Assembly (NCBI RefSeq): GCF_003219795.1
Contig: NZ_QJVC01000022.1
Span: 1 to 64,000, forward strand
DNA: 64,000 nt
Source: Arthrobacter psychrolactophilus
GTDB lineage: Bacteria > Actinomycetota > Actinomycetes > Actinomycetales > Micrococcaceae
Reading direction: 5' to 3'
Shown one piece after another: positions 9,404 through 19,847 of the stretch. Numbering within the stretch: the stretch's first letter is position 1; the number at the start of each line of letters is the position of its first letter. The position numbers were made by a program, and so were the translations under genes. The notes beneath the pieces are model-generated. The model was not told where the DNA came from and ran no database searches. It worked only from the letters and a program-made list of their open reading frames with translations.

Positions 9404-9444
9404 TTGATGTTTCAATCATGCATCAGACATACTTGATATGTCAA
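9404..9444. promoter_or_regulatory. Candidate MarR operators (two TTGA-N4-TCAA sites)
   Basis: TTGATGTTTCAA (9404-9415) and TTGATATGTCAA (9433-9444) are two copies of TTGA-N4-TCAA with centres 29 bp apart, close to three helical turns. A further half-site pair TTGAT...TGTCAA lies at 9378-9395. They sit in the divergent gap between the FMN reductase and the MarR gene, where MarR proteins usually bind palindromes of this size. The binding protein is inferred. Confidence 0.6.
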
Positions 9445-9484
9445 CTACCTTGAACTAGTGACGTTAATAACGAAGGGGGACATC

Positions 9485-9982
9485 ATGAACAACCCGGAAA
9501 CTTTGGCTGCAGGAAGCGCCGAGACGCGGTGGTTGAGCGCTGAGGAACAGCAGTTATGGCTCGAGCTGCGAGAATTTTCCAATGGCCTGAGTCGGACCAT
9601 CGATCGGCAGCTCGCCCAGGATGCGTGTCTCTCGGGCGTTGAATATGCGGTGCTTGCCGCCGTCTCGGAGGCTCCTCCTGAAGGAGTGCGCTCCGGCGAT
9701 TTGGCTGCGATCCTGTCCTGGGATCGATCCCGCGTCTCCCATCTCCTGCGCCGCATGGAGGCCAAGGACTTGATTGGCCGGTGTGCCGCCAGCTCTGATG
9801 GGCGGGCTCAGGAAATTACCCTGACTGATCTGGGCTGGGAGACCATCCGTAGCGCGGCGCCGGGGCACGTCACGATGGTTCGCGAGACCATTTTCGATCC
9901 GCTCACGGTTGCGCAACAGGAGCAATTGCTCACCGCGATACGCTGTATTCGACTCGCCGCAACCGACCGCGGCCTCTGGTAA
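9485..9982 (+). CDS. MarR-family transcriptional regulator
   Basis: A 165-residue MarR winged-helix protein. The core reads [20 protein letters not shown] and then DLIGR, followed by the wing ([18 protein letters not shown]). ATG 9485 is preferred because AAGGGGGA (9473-9480) is 4 nt upstream; a GTG at 9458 would add nine residues. It is divergent from the FMN reductase, and the gap carries two matching palindromes, so it probably represses that gene and itself. It ends 49 bp before dxr. No ligand can be assigned. Confidence 0.9.
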   Translation: MNNPETLAAGSAETRWLSAEEQQLWLELREFSNGLSRTIDRQLAQDACLSGVEYAVLAAVSEAPPEGVRSGDLAAILSWDRSRVSHLLRRMEAKDLIGRCAASSDGRAQEITLTDLGWETIRSAAPGHVTMVRETIFDPLTVAQQEQLLTAIRCIRLAATDRGLW

Positions 9983-10031
9983 AAGTCAGGCACGCACGCT
10001 GGAGTCCGCTGGGTGCGGAATACTGGTAGTT

Positions 10032-11246
10032 ATGTCGCATCGTAAAGTGATCATCCTTGGCTCAACTGGTTCTATTGGCACTCAGGCGATTGACGTCGTC
10101 GGGCACGCCACGCTGGCAGATGGCAGCCCGCGCTTTAGCGTGACGGCCCTGAGTGCCGGCGGCGGAAACCTTGAATTACTGGCGCAGCAGGCTGTTGCCT
10201 TGCGAGTTTTGGCGGTGGGAACTGCCTCGAACGACGCCGAGACCTTGCGTTCGCTGATTAGCGTGGCTGCCGCCTCCGCCGGCTTGGCAGATTTTGCTCC
10301 GGATCTTGTGACCGGACCGGACGCCTCCACCGTCATTGCCGCATGGGGGGCGGGCACCCCCGAGGCCGCCGACGTCGTGCTGAACGGCATTACCGGATCC
10401 ATTGGCCTGGCGCCCACTTTGGCAGCCTTGGCCACTACCGCCATCTTGGCGCTGGCCAATAAGGAATCCCTCATTGTGGGTGGTGCCTTGGTCAAGGATG
10501 CCGCATCACCGGGTCAATTGGTGCCCGTGGATTCCGAACACTCCGCACTGGCCCAAGCCCTGCGATCCGGCACGGCGGGTGAGGTCGAGAAGCTCATCGT
10601 GACGGCTTCCGGTGGTCCCTTCCGCGGCCGCAGTCGCGAAGAGCTGGCCGATGTCACGCCCGCGCAGGCGCTCAACCACCCCACCTGGGATATGGGCCCC
10701 ATGGTCACGACAAATTCGGCCACCCTGGTCAATAAGGGCCTGGAAGTCATCGAGGCGCACTTACTCTTTGATGTTCCCCTGGACCGGATTGAAGCCGTGG
10801 TGCACCCGCAGTCCATCATTCATTCCATGGTGCAATTCACCGACGGTTCCACGATCGCCCAAGCCTCTCCGCCGGATATGCGCCTACCCATCGCACTAGG
10901 GATGGGGTGGCCCGAGCGTGTCCCGGGGGCGGCAACTCCCTGTGACTGGACCACGGCGGCCACCTGGACGTTTGAGCCACTCGATAACGTGGCCTTCCCC
11001 GCCGTCGAACTTGCCAAGGAGGCAGCGCGACGGGGGAGTACCTGCCCTGCTGTGTACAACGCGGCCAACGAGGAAGCGGTTCATGCCTTCCACGCGGGGC
11101 GGATCGGCTTCCTGGATATTGTCGACACGATTGCGCAAGTTCTCAGTGAACACACACCCGACGCGCAGCTGACACTCGAATCGGTGTTGGAAGCTGAAGT
11201 CTGGGCACGCGCGCGGGCGAATGAGCTTTTGGCCGCCAAGGGCTGA
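10032..11246 (+). CDS. dxr: 1-deoxy-D-xylulose-5-phosphate reductoisomerase
   Basis: A 404-residue DXR, the second enzyme of the MEP isoprenoid pathway; it converts DXP to MEP with NADPH. The dinucleotide loop GSTGSIG (10-16), the [13 protein letters not shown] motif, the metal-binding PVDSEHSAL segment and the C-terminal helical domain are all visible. ATG 10032 is the natural start; there is no good Shine-Dalgarno, but AATACT lies 7 nt upstream and could be the -10 of a leaderless promoter. The site-2 protease gene follows after 26 bp and ispG lies 3 kb on, the usual actinobacterial dxr-rip-ispG grouping. Confidence 0.96.
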   Translation: MSHRKVIILGSTGSIGTQAIDVVGHATLADGSPRFSVTALSAGGGNLELLAQQAVALRVLAVGTASNDAETLRSLISVAAASAGLADFAPDLVTGPDASTVIAAWGAGTPEAADVVLNGITGSIGLAPTLAALATTAILALANKESLIVGGALVKDAASPGQLVPVDSEHSALAQALRSGTAGEVEKLIVTASGGPFRGRSREELADVTPAQALNHPTWDMGPMVTTNSATLVNKGLEVIEAHLLFDVPLDRIEAVVHPQSIIHSMVQFTDGSTIAQASPPDMRLPIALGMGWPERVPGAATPCDWTTAATWTFEPLDNVAFPAVELAKEAARRGSTCPAVYNAANEEAVHAFHAGRIGFLDIVDTIAQVLSEHTPDAQLTLESVLEAEVWARARANELLAAKG

Positions 11247-11272
11247 GAATTTCTGCAACGAGAAAGTAAATT

Positions 11273-12601
11273 GTGACTGTTCTACTTTTCATCGGTGGCG
11301 TGGCCTTCATGGTCATTGGCATCGCCGTGTCCATCGCCTTGCACGAGGTGGGCCATCTGCTGCCTGCCAAGCTGTTCAGGGTTCGCGTCACGCGGTACAT
11401 GATCGGCTTCGGGCCCACGCTATGGTCGCGCAAAAAGGGTGAGACCGAGTACGGGATCAAGGCCATCCCGGCCGGTGGCTACGTCGCCATGATCGGCATG
11501 TATCCGCCCAATCCCGTCGATGGCAGCGTGCGCCCCTCCAGCACCGGCATGTTTCAGACGCTCGCCACCGAGGCGCGCAGCGCGGCGCATGAAGAGGTCC
11601 GGCCAGAGGACGCGAACCGGGTGTTTTACAAACTGCCCGTGTGGAAAAAGATCATCATCATGCTCGGTGGCCCGTTCATGAATCTGCTCATCGGCGTGGT
11701 CCTGACGGCTGTTTTGCTCATGGGCTTCGGCTCGGCGCAGGCCACGACGACGCTCTCCGAGGTCAACGCCTGCCAGGTGGCTTATGGCGAGCCGGTGCCC
11801 GCGGATCTGAGCAATTGCACCCCGACACCTGCCGCCGCCGCTGGCCTGCAGCCCGGGGATACCATCAAGACGTTCGACGGCGTGGCCGTCACCAATTGGT
11901 CGGCCTTCACCGAGAAGGTCCGGGCCTCAGCCGGAAAATCCGTGCCGCTCGTGTACGAGCGTGCAGGCACAACCATCTCCACGACCATCACCCCGGTTTT
12001 GACCGCGCGTCCCGTCATTGGCTCGAATGGGCAGGCTGAGGTGGATGCGGCCGGTAATGCCGTGACCGTTCAGGCCGGATTCTTAGGGGTGGGCCCCACT
12101 GCCACGATGGTGCGGCAATCGGCGTTGACCGTGTTGCCCTCCGTGGCCAATAACGTCAAGCAGATCGGCGGTGTGGTCTTCCAACTCCCGCAAAAGCTTG
12201 TCGGCGTCGCCAAAGCTGCCTTCAGCTCCGAGCCGCGCGATCCCAATGGCCCCATCTCCGTTGTGGGTGTGGGGCGAGTGGCCGGCGAGGTAGCGGCCAT
12301 GGAGGAGATCCCCGTCAGCTCACGCGCGGCGACCCTGATCGGATTGCTGGCCGGAGTGAACCTGGCTCTGTTCGTCTTCAACTTGATTCCGTTGCTCCCG
12401 CTCGACGGCGGGCACGTCCTGGGTGCGCTCTATGAAGGAGCGCGCCGCAGTGTGGCTGAGCTTTTCAAGCGCCGCGACCCGGGTCCCTTCGACATCGCCA
12501 AGCTACTGCCGATCACCTATGTTGTGGCGATTGTCATGATGGGAATGGGTGCCCTGTTGATCTATGCCGACATCGTCAAACCGGTCAACCTCTTCGGCTA
12601 G
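11273..12601 (+). CDS. Site-2 intramembrane metalloprotease (M50, RseP/Rip1 family)
   Basis: A 442-residue polytopic M50 protease. The zinc motif HEVGH is at residues 24-28 inside the first membrane segment. A PDZ domain occupies about 175-260 (AAAGLQPGDTIKTFDGVAV). The third zinc ligand motif NLIPLLPLDGGH lies near residue 370, and the last membrane segment is at the C-terminus. Mycobacterial Rip1, in the same dxr-rip-ispG position, cuts anti-sigma factors and divisome proteins within the membrane. Start is GTG 11273. A loop with many Asn/Pro between TM1 and TM2 is typical of actinobacterial members. Confidence 0.94.
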   Translation: MTVLLFIGGVAFMVIGIAVSIALHEVGHLLPAKLFRVRVTRYMIGFGPTLWSRKKGETEYGIKAIPAGGYVAMIGMYPPNPVDGSVRPSSTGMFQTLATEARSAAHEEVRPEDANRVFYKLPVWKKIIIMLGGPFMNLLIGVVLTAVLLMGFGSAQATTTLSEVNACQVAYGEPVPADLSNCTPTPAAAAGLQPGDTIKTFDGVAVTNWSAFTEKVRASAGKSVPLVYERAGTTISTTITPVLTARPVIGSNGQAEVDAAGNAVTVQAGFLGVGPTATMVRQSALTVLPSVANNVKQIGGVVFQLPQKLVGVAKAAFSSEPRDPNGPISVVGVGRVAGEVAAMEEIPVSSRAATLIGLLAGVNLALFVFNLIPLLPLDGGHVLGALYEGARRSVAELFKRRDPGPFDIAKLLPITYVVAIVMMGMGALLIYADIVKPVNLFG

Positions 12602-12621
12602 CCCGCGTCGATTATCCAAAA

Positions 12622-12677
12622 ATGGTTGATTCCTTATAAGCAAACAAATATGGTTGAGTCATGTTTGTTTTAACCAT
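12622..12677 (+). promoter_or_regulatory. Leaderless-type promoter of the SatD-like gene with repeated ATGGTT motif
   Basis: TTGATT (12626-12631), a 17-bp spacer and TATGGT (12649-12654) form a good promoter. The ATG at 12661 comes 6 nt after the -10, so the message is probably leaderless; there is no Shine-Dalgarno. The 8-mer ATGGTTGA occurs at 12622-12629 and 12650-12657, overlapping the -35 and the -10. Its core recurs inverted as AACCAT at 12672-12677. This looks like an operator, perhaps for autoregulation. Confidence 0.6.
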
Positions 12678-13302
12678 TGATCAGCGAGGCAGCCGCAGCA
12701 CGGGCGACAAGGTTCCGGAGCTCTTGGCCATACTGGCGCAGGTGGATACCGTGGTGCCCTTTGAGCGTTCCGTCGGGGACGAGGTTCAAGGGGTCATCGA
12801 CGATCCACTCGCCGTGGTGGATGCCGTGGCCAGGACGCTGCGGGAACGCGATTGGTATATCGGCATTGGCATCGGACCCGTGGACTTGCCACTTCCTGCG
12901 GCGTCTCGGGAAGGCTCCGGAGCGGCCTTTGTCGCGGCGCGTGGCGCGATTGACGCGGCAAAAAAGACAGGGGAGCGCGTGCCTCTCGTGATCCGAGGCT
13001 CCGCAGTCTCCGAATGGGCCGATGCCGCCGAGGCCGTGCTCGTGCTCTTCGGCGATGTGGTGCGTCGCCGATCCGCGGCCGAGTGGCGTGTTCTCGACGC
13101 CCTAAGTGCGGCGCCGGGGGCGACGCAAAAGGATGTCGCCGCGAGCCTGGGTATCACCGCGCAAGCTGTCAGCAAGGCGATCGTCAGATCTGGCCGGCAG
13201 GAAGAACTTAACGGACGACGTGCGGCCGCACTCCTGCTGAGCCATGCCACGAAATGTTCCTTGAATGTCGGTGCCGACCGCTACTGTGAAGGAAACGGCT
13301 AA
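12661..13302 (+). CDS. SatD-like protein with C-terminal helix-turn-helix
   Basis: A 213-residue soluble protein. The N-terminal part (MFVLTIDQRGSR, then RSVGDEVQGVIDDPLAVVDA and IGIGIGPVDLPLP) resembles the SatD family. Residues about 138-190 form a helix-turn-helix (EWRVLDALSAAPGATQKDVA then ASLGITAQAVSKAIVRSG). SatD was named from an acid-tolerance locus of Streptococcus mutans; its biochemical role is unknown to me. The gene has its own leaderless-type promoter with repeated motifs. A small membrane protein follows after 42 bp. Cyclase-like features in the N-terminal half (GDE) suggest a nucleotide-binding fold, but this is weak. Confidence 0.7.
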   Translation: MFVLTIDQRGSRSTGDKVPELLAILAQVDTVVPFERSVGDEVQGVIDDPLAVVDAVARTLRERDWYIGIGIGPVDLPLPAASREGSGAAFVAARGAIDAAKKTGERVPLVIRGSAVSEWADAAEAVLVLFGDVVRRRSAAEWRVLDALSAAPGATQKDVAASLGITAQAVSKAIVRSGRQEELNGRRAAALLLSHATKCSLNVGADRYCEGNG

Positions 13303-13344
13303 GCCAAGAACTGCATGGCAGTGACCTTGGCGCGAGGAGGTTTC

Positions 13345-13848
13345 ATGGAGGCGCTCTGGATCGCTGGGGCACTGGTGGTGGCCGCGGTGGGTGGCTGGCC
13401 CGTGACGGCAGGCATCTTGGTCTTTGCCAAATCAAAGTCAGTCAGGGCCGTGGATGCCGCCGAGTCGGGGACGGAAACCGAGGTGGCCGTTCCCGTGGCG
13501 GAGCTGCCGCCGTCGGACGTTCCCAGTGACGAGATTCCCCTCGAAGATCCCGAGCAGCAGGAAGCAGAACCGGAGCCGGTGCCAGCGGCTCCGACTCGTC
13601 CTGCCGCGGAGGTCCTGCGGGGCGGGCTCGTGATTGGCTTCCTGGAGCGGGCGGCGGTCGCCGTGGCGATCTTCTCCGGTCAACCCGTCGCGATTGCATA
13701 TGTCGTGGCGATCAAGGGCCTGGGGCGGTATCCCGAACTCAAGGACACCCCTGCCGCGAGTGAACGATTTATTATCGGCACACTCGCCTCAATGTTGTGG
13801 GCAGCCAGTGTCGCGGTCCTCGCTAAAACTTTGCTGCATATAGGGTGA
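13345..13848 (+). CDS. Small membrane protein, SatD partner (DUF3307-type C-terminus)
   Basis: A 167-residue protein. Membrane segment 1 is at 3-27, followed by an acidic Pro/Glu-rich linker (about 38-85) and two further membrane segments (about 95-122 and 142-165). The C-terminal part, with IGFLER (97-102), AIKGLGRYPEL (122-132) and ERFIIGTLAS (140-149), resembles from memory the end of DUF3307 membrane proteins that often accompany SatD. The N-terminal DUF3307 body is absent here. ATG 13345 is chosen for GAGGAGG at 13334-13340; an ATG at 13315 would add ten residues. Function unknown. Confidence 0.7.
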   Translation: MEALWIAGALVVAAVGGWPVTAGILVFAKSKSVRAVDAAESGTETEVAVPVAELPPSDVPSDEIPLEDPEQQEAEPEPVPAAPTRPAAEVLRGGLVIGFLERAAVAVAIFSGQPVAIAYVVAIKGLGRYPELKDTPAASERFIIGTLASMLWAASVAVLAKTLLHIG

Positions 13849-13852
13849 TGTC

Positions 13853-14146
13853 ATGTCTATTTTTGCTGTTGAATACGTCTATGGTCCGGAAGTCGAAGCT
13901 GCGCGGAACGAACACCGCCCCAAGCACCGCGAATGGCTCGCCGAACTGGCCGAATCCGAGACCTTGCTCGCCTCCGGTCCATACGCTGACGGCGCAGGGG
14001 CTTTGCTCATTTTCCGTGGGGCCGACGAGGCTGCCATCCAGGAACTCGTGGCCCAGGACCCCATGACAATCGGTGGCGGGGTGACTGGACTGAAGATCTC
14101 CGGATGGAACCCGATTATCGGAAAGCTCAGCAAGTACGTGGGCTAG
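13853..14146 (+). CDS. YciI-family protein
   Basis: A 97-residue YciI/YCII-like (dimeric alpha+beta barrel) protein. It has the family pattern of paired histidines in NEHRPKHREWL (H21, H25), GPYADGAGALLIF with D46, and a terminal DPMTIGG. Some relatives are stand-alone enzymes such as dehydrochlorinases of chloro-muconolactone type, but most have no assigned reaction. ATG 13853 lies 4 bp after the stop of the membrane protein, so it is probably the third gene of the SatD-like transcription unit. Confidence 0.85.
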   Translation: MSIFAVEYVYGPEVEAARNEHRPKHREWLAELAESETLLASGPYADGAGALLIFRGADEAAIQELVAQDPMTIGGGVTGLKISGWNPIIGKLSKYVG

Positions 14147-14275
14147 ACCTCATTTGTCCACGTCACAGCGGGATCGAGCCTACAATCAACTGTAGATACT
14201 GCGAGATTCCTTAGTGGTGCCACAAGCCGGTGCAACTGCCGCAATATTTGATCGATGAACTCCAAGGAGCATATT

Positions 14276-15442
14276 TTGACCTCCGTCAGTCTTGGCATGC
14301 CGCCATTGCCGCCGCCAGTCCTTGCACCCCGCCGTAAGACCCGGCAAATCAAGGTCGGCTCGGTAGGTGTCGGTTCGGATTCGCCCATCAGCGTGCAGTC
14401 CATGACGACCACACCAACCACTGACATCAACGGCACGTTGCAGCAGATCGCTGAATTGACGGCGTCCGGTTGCGATATCGTGCGTGTGGCCTGCCCGTCG
14501 CAGGACGATGCTGATGCGCTGCCCATCATCGCCAAGAAGTCGCAAATTCCCGTGATCGCGGACATTCACTTCCAGCCGAAGTATGTTTTTGCCGCGATCG
14601 AGGCAGGGTGCGCCGCCGTGCGTGTCAACCCCGGAAACATTCGCAAGTTTGACGACCAGGTCAAGCAGATCGCTCAGGCCGCGAAGGATCACGGCACCAG
14701 CATTCGCATCGGCGTGAACGCCGGTTCCCTGGAGCCGGGCATCATGAAGAAGTACGGCAAGGCCACCCCGGAGGCACTCGTGGAGTCCGCCGTCTGGGAA
14801 GCGTCCTTGTTCGAGGAGCACGGCTTCCACGACTTCAAGATCTCCGTGAAACACAATGACCCCGTCATTATGGTTGCCGCCTATGAAATGCTCGCCGAAC
14901 AGGGCGACTGGCCGCTGCACCTGGGTGTGACCGAGGCTGGTCCCGCGTTCCAAGGCACCATCAAGTCCGCCACGGCCTTCGGCGCCTTGCTCGCCAAGGG
15001 TATCGGCGACACCATCCGAGTTTCCCTCTCCGCCCCGCCGGTTGAGGAAATCAAGGTCGGTAATCAGATTCTGCAGTCCCTGAACCTGCGCCCGCGCAAG
15101 CTGGAAATTGTTTCCTGCCCCTCCTGTGGCCGCGCCCAGGTTGATGTGTACAAGCTGGCCGAAGAAGTAACCGCCGGCCTTGAAGGCATGGAAGTGCCGT
15201 TGCGCGTTGCCGTCATGGGCTGCGTCGTCAATGGTCCCGGCGAGGCCCGCGAGGCCGACCTGGGTGTGGCGTCCGGTAACGGCAAGGGCCAGATCTTCGT
15301 TAAGGGAGAAGTCATCAAGACTGTTCCTGAGGATCAAATTGTTGAGACACTCATTGAAGAAGCCATGAAGATCGCCGAACAGATGGAGTCCGACGCGGAT
15401 GACACGACTGTCCAGGGTGGCCCCGTGGTTACCGTTTCCTAG
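14276..15442 (+). CDS. ispG: 4-hydroxy-3-methylbut-2-enyl diphosphate synthase (flavodoxin/ferredoxin)
   Basis: A 388-residue IspG/GcpE, which reduces MEcPP to HMBPP late in the MEP pathway. The [4Fe-4S] ligands are C281 and C284 (CPSCGR) and C316 ([11 protein letters not shown], with E323 as the fourth family ligand). The N-terminal TIM barrel starts at about [22 protein letters not shown] 14276 is preferred over ATG 14255 because AAGGAG (14264-14269) is 6 nt upstream of it, while the ATG has no Shine-Dalgarno. TACAAT at 14181 in the gap may be a -10. It belongs with dxr, 3 kb upstream. Confidence 0.96.
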   Translation: MTSVSLGMPPLPPPVLAPRRKTRQIKVGSVGVGSDSPISVQSMTTTPTTDINGTLQQIAELTASGCDIVRVACPSQDDADALPIIAKKSQIPVIADIHFQPKYVFAAIEAGCAAVRVNPGNIRKFDDQVKQIAQAAKDHGTSIRIGVNAGSLEPGIMKKYGKATPEALVESAVWEASLFEEHGFHDFKISVKHNDPVIMVAAYEMLAEQGDWPLHLGVTEAGPAFQGTIKSATAFGALLAKGIGDTIRVSLSAPPVEEIKVGNQILQSLNLRPRKLEIVSCPSCGRAQVDVYKLAEEVTAGLEGMEVPLRVAVMGCVVNGPGEAREADLGVASGNGKGQIFVKGEVIKTVPEDQIVETLIEEAMKIAEQMESDADDTTVQGGPVVTVS

Positions 15443-15461
15443 AGGAACGCACCACAGCCCG

Positions 15462-16292
15462 GTGCGCGTCTTGGTCCACGCGGACACGGACGCGCTCCGG
15501 GCCTTGATCGCGCGCGATCGCGTCGCGAATGTTTTCGTCGACTCCCTAGTCCGCGAAAACAACAGTGCCGTGCCCACCTTTCGTGGCTCGGTAATGTTGG
15601 GTTTGTTTGCGGACGACGGCGTGACGCTGGCTGCCGCCTGTTGGGTGGGTTCCAATGTGGTCCCCATCGAAGCCACCGCGGAGCAGGCGACGCACTTTGG
15701 GCACTGGGTCGTTGACCATCAGCAACAGCATGCCTCCATCTTTGGCCCCGCCGAACCCACCCTGGCCATCGCCGAGGTCATGCGCAAGGCCGGTGTTCAG
15801 GCGCAAGAGGTCCGTGCGAATCAGCCCTTGCTGACCATTGCTGGTCCGCCACTTATTCCGGCCAGTCCCTCCCTGCTCGTCAGCCAGAGCGGACAATTTG
15901 ACGAGATCCTCCTTGCCGCGGCAGCCATGTTCGAGGAAGAGGTGGGTTACTCACCCTTCCTCGGCGGCGAGGGAAATTACCGTCGACGCGTGGCCTGGCT
16001 GATAAGTCATGGATACTCCCTGAGCCATTGCGAGCCCCACGGGGAGGTCATCTTCAAGGCAGATCTGGGCGCCGTGACACCCCACGTGACCCAAATACAG
16101 GGCGTCTGGATGAACCCGCGCTTTCGCGGCCAAGGCCTGAGCGCTGCATACATGGCGGCCGTGGTGAATTTGTCCCGCCAGCACGCTCCCATCGCGAGTT
16201 TGTACGTCAATGACTACAACATTCGAGCCCGAGCTGTCTATGAACAGGTTGGTTTTGAGCAGGTTGGCACTTTCGCCACGGTCTTGTTCTAG
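15462..16292 (+). CDS. DUF4081/GNAT-family N-acetyltransferase
   Basis: A 276-residue protein with an N-terminal DUF4081-type half and a C-terminal GNAT domain. The acetyl-CoA loop reads GVWMNPRFRGQGLSAAYMA, followed by the GNAT ending LYVNDYNIRARAVYEQVGF. This two-part protein sits directly after ispG in many actinobacteria. The acceptor substrate is unknown. GTG 15462, 19 bp after the ispG stop, is chosen because it begins right where the domain does. AGAGGA lies 15 nt away, so the start is uncertain; TTG 15471 is an alternative. Confidence 0.88.
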   Translation: MRVLVHADTDALRALIARDRVANVFVDSLVRENNSAVPTFRGSVMLGLFADDGVTLAAACWVGSNVVPIEATAEQATHFGHWVVDHQQQHASIFGPAEPTLAIAEVMRKAGVQAQEVRANQPLLTIAGPPLIPASPSLLVSQSGQFDEILLAAAAMFEEEVGYSPFLGGEGNYRRRVAWLISHGYSLSHCEPHGEVIFKADLGAVTPHVTQIQGVWMNPRFRGQGLSAAYMAAVVNLSRQHAPIASLYVNDYNIRARAVYEQVGFEQVGTFATVLF

Positions 16293-16493
16293 TCCACGTC
16301 CCATTCCTAAATTGACCCGTCATATAACGCCCCTTCACCTCGGGCATAGCGGCGTCATATGGCGACTCAACGGAGGGGACGAGGCGCAGCGGCCCTGGGT
16401 GCCCAGATGGCTCCGAAATTGCCCACTAGGGTGCTCCGGAATCAGAAATTCCCCCAAAATGTTATGCCGGTCACCTTTCTGCGCTACGATTAT

Positions 16494-16505
16494 GCAACTT
16501 GTTGC
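16494..16505. promoter_or_regulatory. Candidate operator palindrome before the flavin oxidoreductase gene
   Basis: GCAACTTGTTGC is a 5+2+5 perfect dyad ending 3 nt before the AAAGGAG ribosome site. A regulator bound here would block translation or transcription of the oxidoreductase-padR pair. The PadR protein at 18550 is the obvious candidate, but its recognition sequence is unknown. Further upstream CGTCATAT is repeated directly at 16318-16325 and 16353-16360. I see no gene in the 229-bp gap. Confidence 0.45.
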
Positions 16506-16521
16506 GCAAAGGAGTGCATGA

Positions 16522-18549
<2,028 letters not shown>

Positions 18550-19095
18550 ATGTCGTTGACACATGCCATCCTGACGTCGCTGCTGGAGCGGCCCTGCACG
18601 GGCGCGGAGCTGGCGCGGCGTTTTGATAAGTCGCTGGGCTATTTTTGGCAGGCCACGCATCAGCAGATTTATCGCGAGCTCGGCGCCATGGAGCGCGATG
18701 GGCTCGTGGCGGCGCGGGGCCTGCCGTCCACGCGCGGGCAGCAACGCCATTTTGAGGTATTGGAGGCGGGCACTGCCGAGCTGCTTGACTGGTGCGGCGG
18801 GCAGGGGGAGCCGCGCCCCATTCGTGACGAACTCATGGTGCGCATCCGCGCCTCGGCCGTGTTGGGAACGGTGGATGTCACGCGGGAGCTGCGGCGTCAT
18901 CAGGGGCTGCACGAGGAAACGTTGCAGCGCTACCAGCTCATCGACGCGAAGGACTTTCCGCCCGCCGTGAACCGATCCGCGGCCGACGAGCTGCAAAGGG
19001 CAGTCTTACAGGCCGGTATTGCCTTCGAGCGCTCGTGGTTGGCCTGGTGCGCGCAAACTTTGCATGACTTGAGCCACGCCGCGCAGCAGCCCTAA
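18550..19095 (+). CDS. PadR-family transcriptional regulator
   Basis: A 181-residue PadR protein. The winged helix occupies residues 1-80 (MSLTHAILTSLLERPCTGAE, then LGYFWQATHQQIYRELGAME) and is followed by the C-terminal dimerisation helices typical of PadR-s2/AphA-type members. Its ATG abuts the TAA of the flavin oxidoreductase, so both come from one mRNA. It probably senses a substrate or product of that enzyme and controls the operon. The C-terminus overlaps the convergent ABC permease gene by 4 bp. Confidence 0.88.
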   Translation: MSLTHAILTSLLERPCTGAELARRFDKSLGYFWQATHQQIYRELGAMERDGLVAARGLPSTRGQQRHFEVLEAGTAELLDWCGGQGEPRPIRDELMVRIRASAVLGTVDVTRELRRHQGLHEETLQRYQLIDAKDFPPAVNRSAADELQRAVLQAGIAFERSWLAWCAQTLHDLSHAAQQP

Positions 19096-19847
19096 CGGGT
19101 TTGCCGGCGCAGCGTCAAGGAGGCCAGCACCAGCACCACCACCACGAATCCGGCGATGACCAACAGGTCGCCGCCGAGATCCCGTGTGGGGTCGGGGTGG
19201 GCGGCGACTTCCTGCAAACCGCTCACGGCGTAACTCAGGGGCAGAAGGTTAGAGAGCCCCTCCAGCGCCGCGTTCATCTGATCCCGTGCCACGAACAAGC
19301 CACACAACAGGATCTGTGGGATCACCACGACCGGCATGAACTGTACGGCCTGAAACTCCGTCGTGGCAAAGGCCGAGCACAACAGCCCCAACGCGACACC
19401 GAGCACGGCCGTGAGGACCGAGATTAGGACCACCCAGCCGGCATTGCCTGCGATCTTCATGCCAAACACCCAATACGCGGTTCCCGTGGCAACAAGCGCC
19501 TGCAACGCGGCCATGATGGAGAACGCGAGGGCGTAACCAAACAGCAGATCGGCCTTGTGGATGGGCGTGGTCAGCAAGCGCTCCAGTGTGCCCGAGGTGC
19601 GTTCGCGCAGCATCGTGATGGAGGTGACGAGGAACATCACCACGAAGGGGAAGATCCCCAGCATCATCAGGCCCACACGGTCAAAGGTACGAGGCAGCCC
19701 CGGTGCCACGGTCTCGTTTTCGTATAGCCAGTACACCAACGCCAACAAGATGGCTGGCACCACCAAGATCATGCCAATGCTCCGAGGATCACCCTTAAGC
19801 TGGCGCAGCACCCGAGTGCACGTCGCCCACATCATGCCCAGATTCAT
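19092..19847 (-). CDS. ABC-2 type exporter, permease subunit
   Basis: A 251-residue ABC-2 membrane protein with about six membrane segments. MLRERTSGTLERLLTTPIHKADLLFGY is the usual loop after TM2, and the C-terminus has the LSNLLPLSYAVSGLQEVAAH conserved element before the last helix. It pairs with the ATPase directly upstream (1-bp overlap), forming a two-gene export system of the daunorubicin/multidrug type. The exported substrate is unknown. It converges on padR with a 4-bp overlap and no room for a terminator. Confidence 0.92.
   Translation of the reverse strand: MNLGMMWATCTRVLRQLKGDPRSIGMILVVPAILLALVYWLYENETVAPGLPRTFDRVGLMMLGIFPFVVMFLVTSITMLRERTSGTLERLLTTPIHKADLLFGYALAFSIMAALQALVATGTAYWVFGMKIAGNAGWVVLISVLTAVLGVALGLLCSAFATTEFQAVQFMPVVVIPQILLCGLFVARDQMNAALEGLSNLLPLSYAVSGLQEVAAHPDPTRDLGGDLLVIAGFVVVVLVLASLTLRRQTR

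Noticed and set aside
14186-15676. Long minus-strand open frame (496 codons) opposite ispG
   Set aside because: It lies wholly antisense to a certain ispG gene and the following GNAT gene, has no recognisable domain, and such frames are common opposite high-GC genes.
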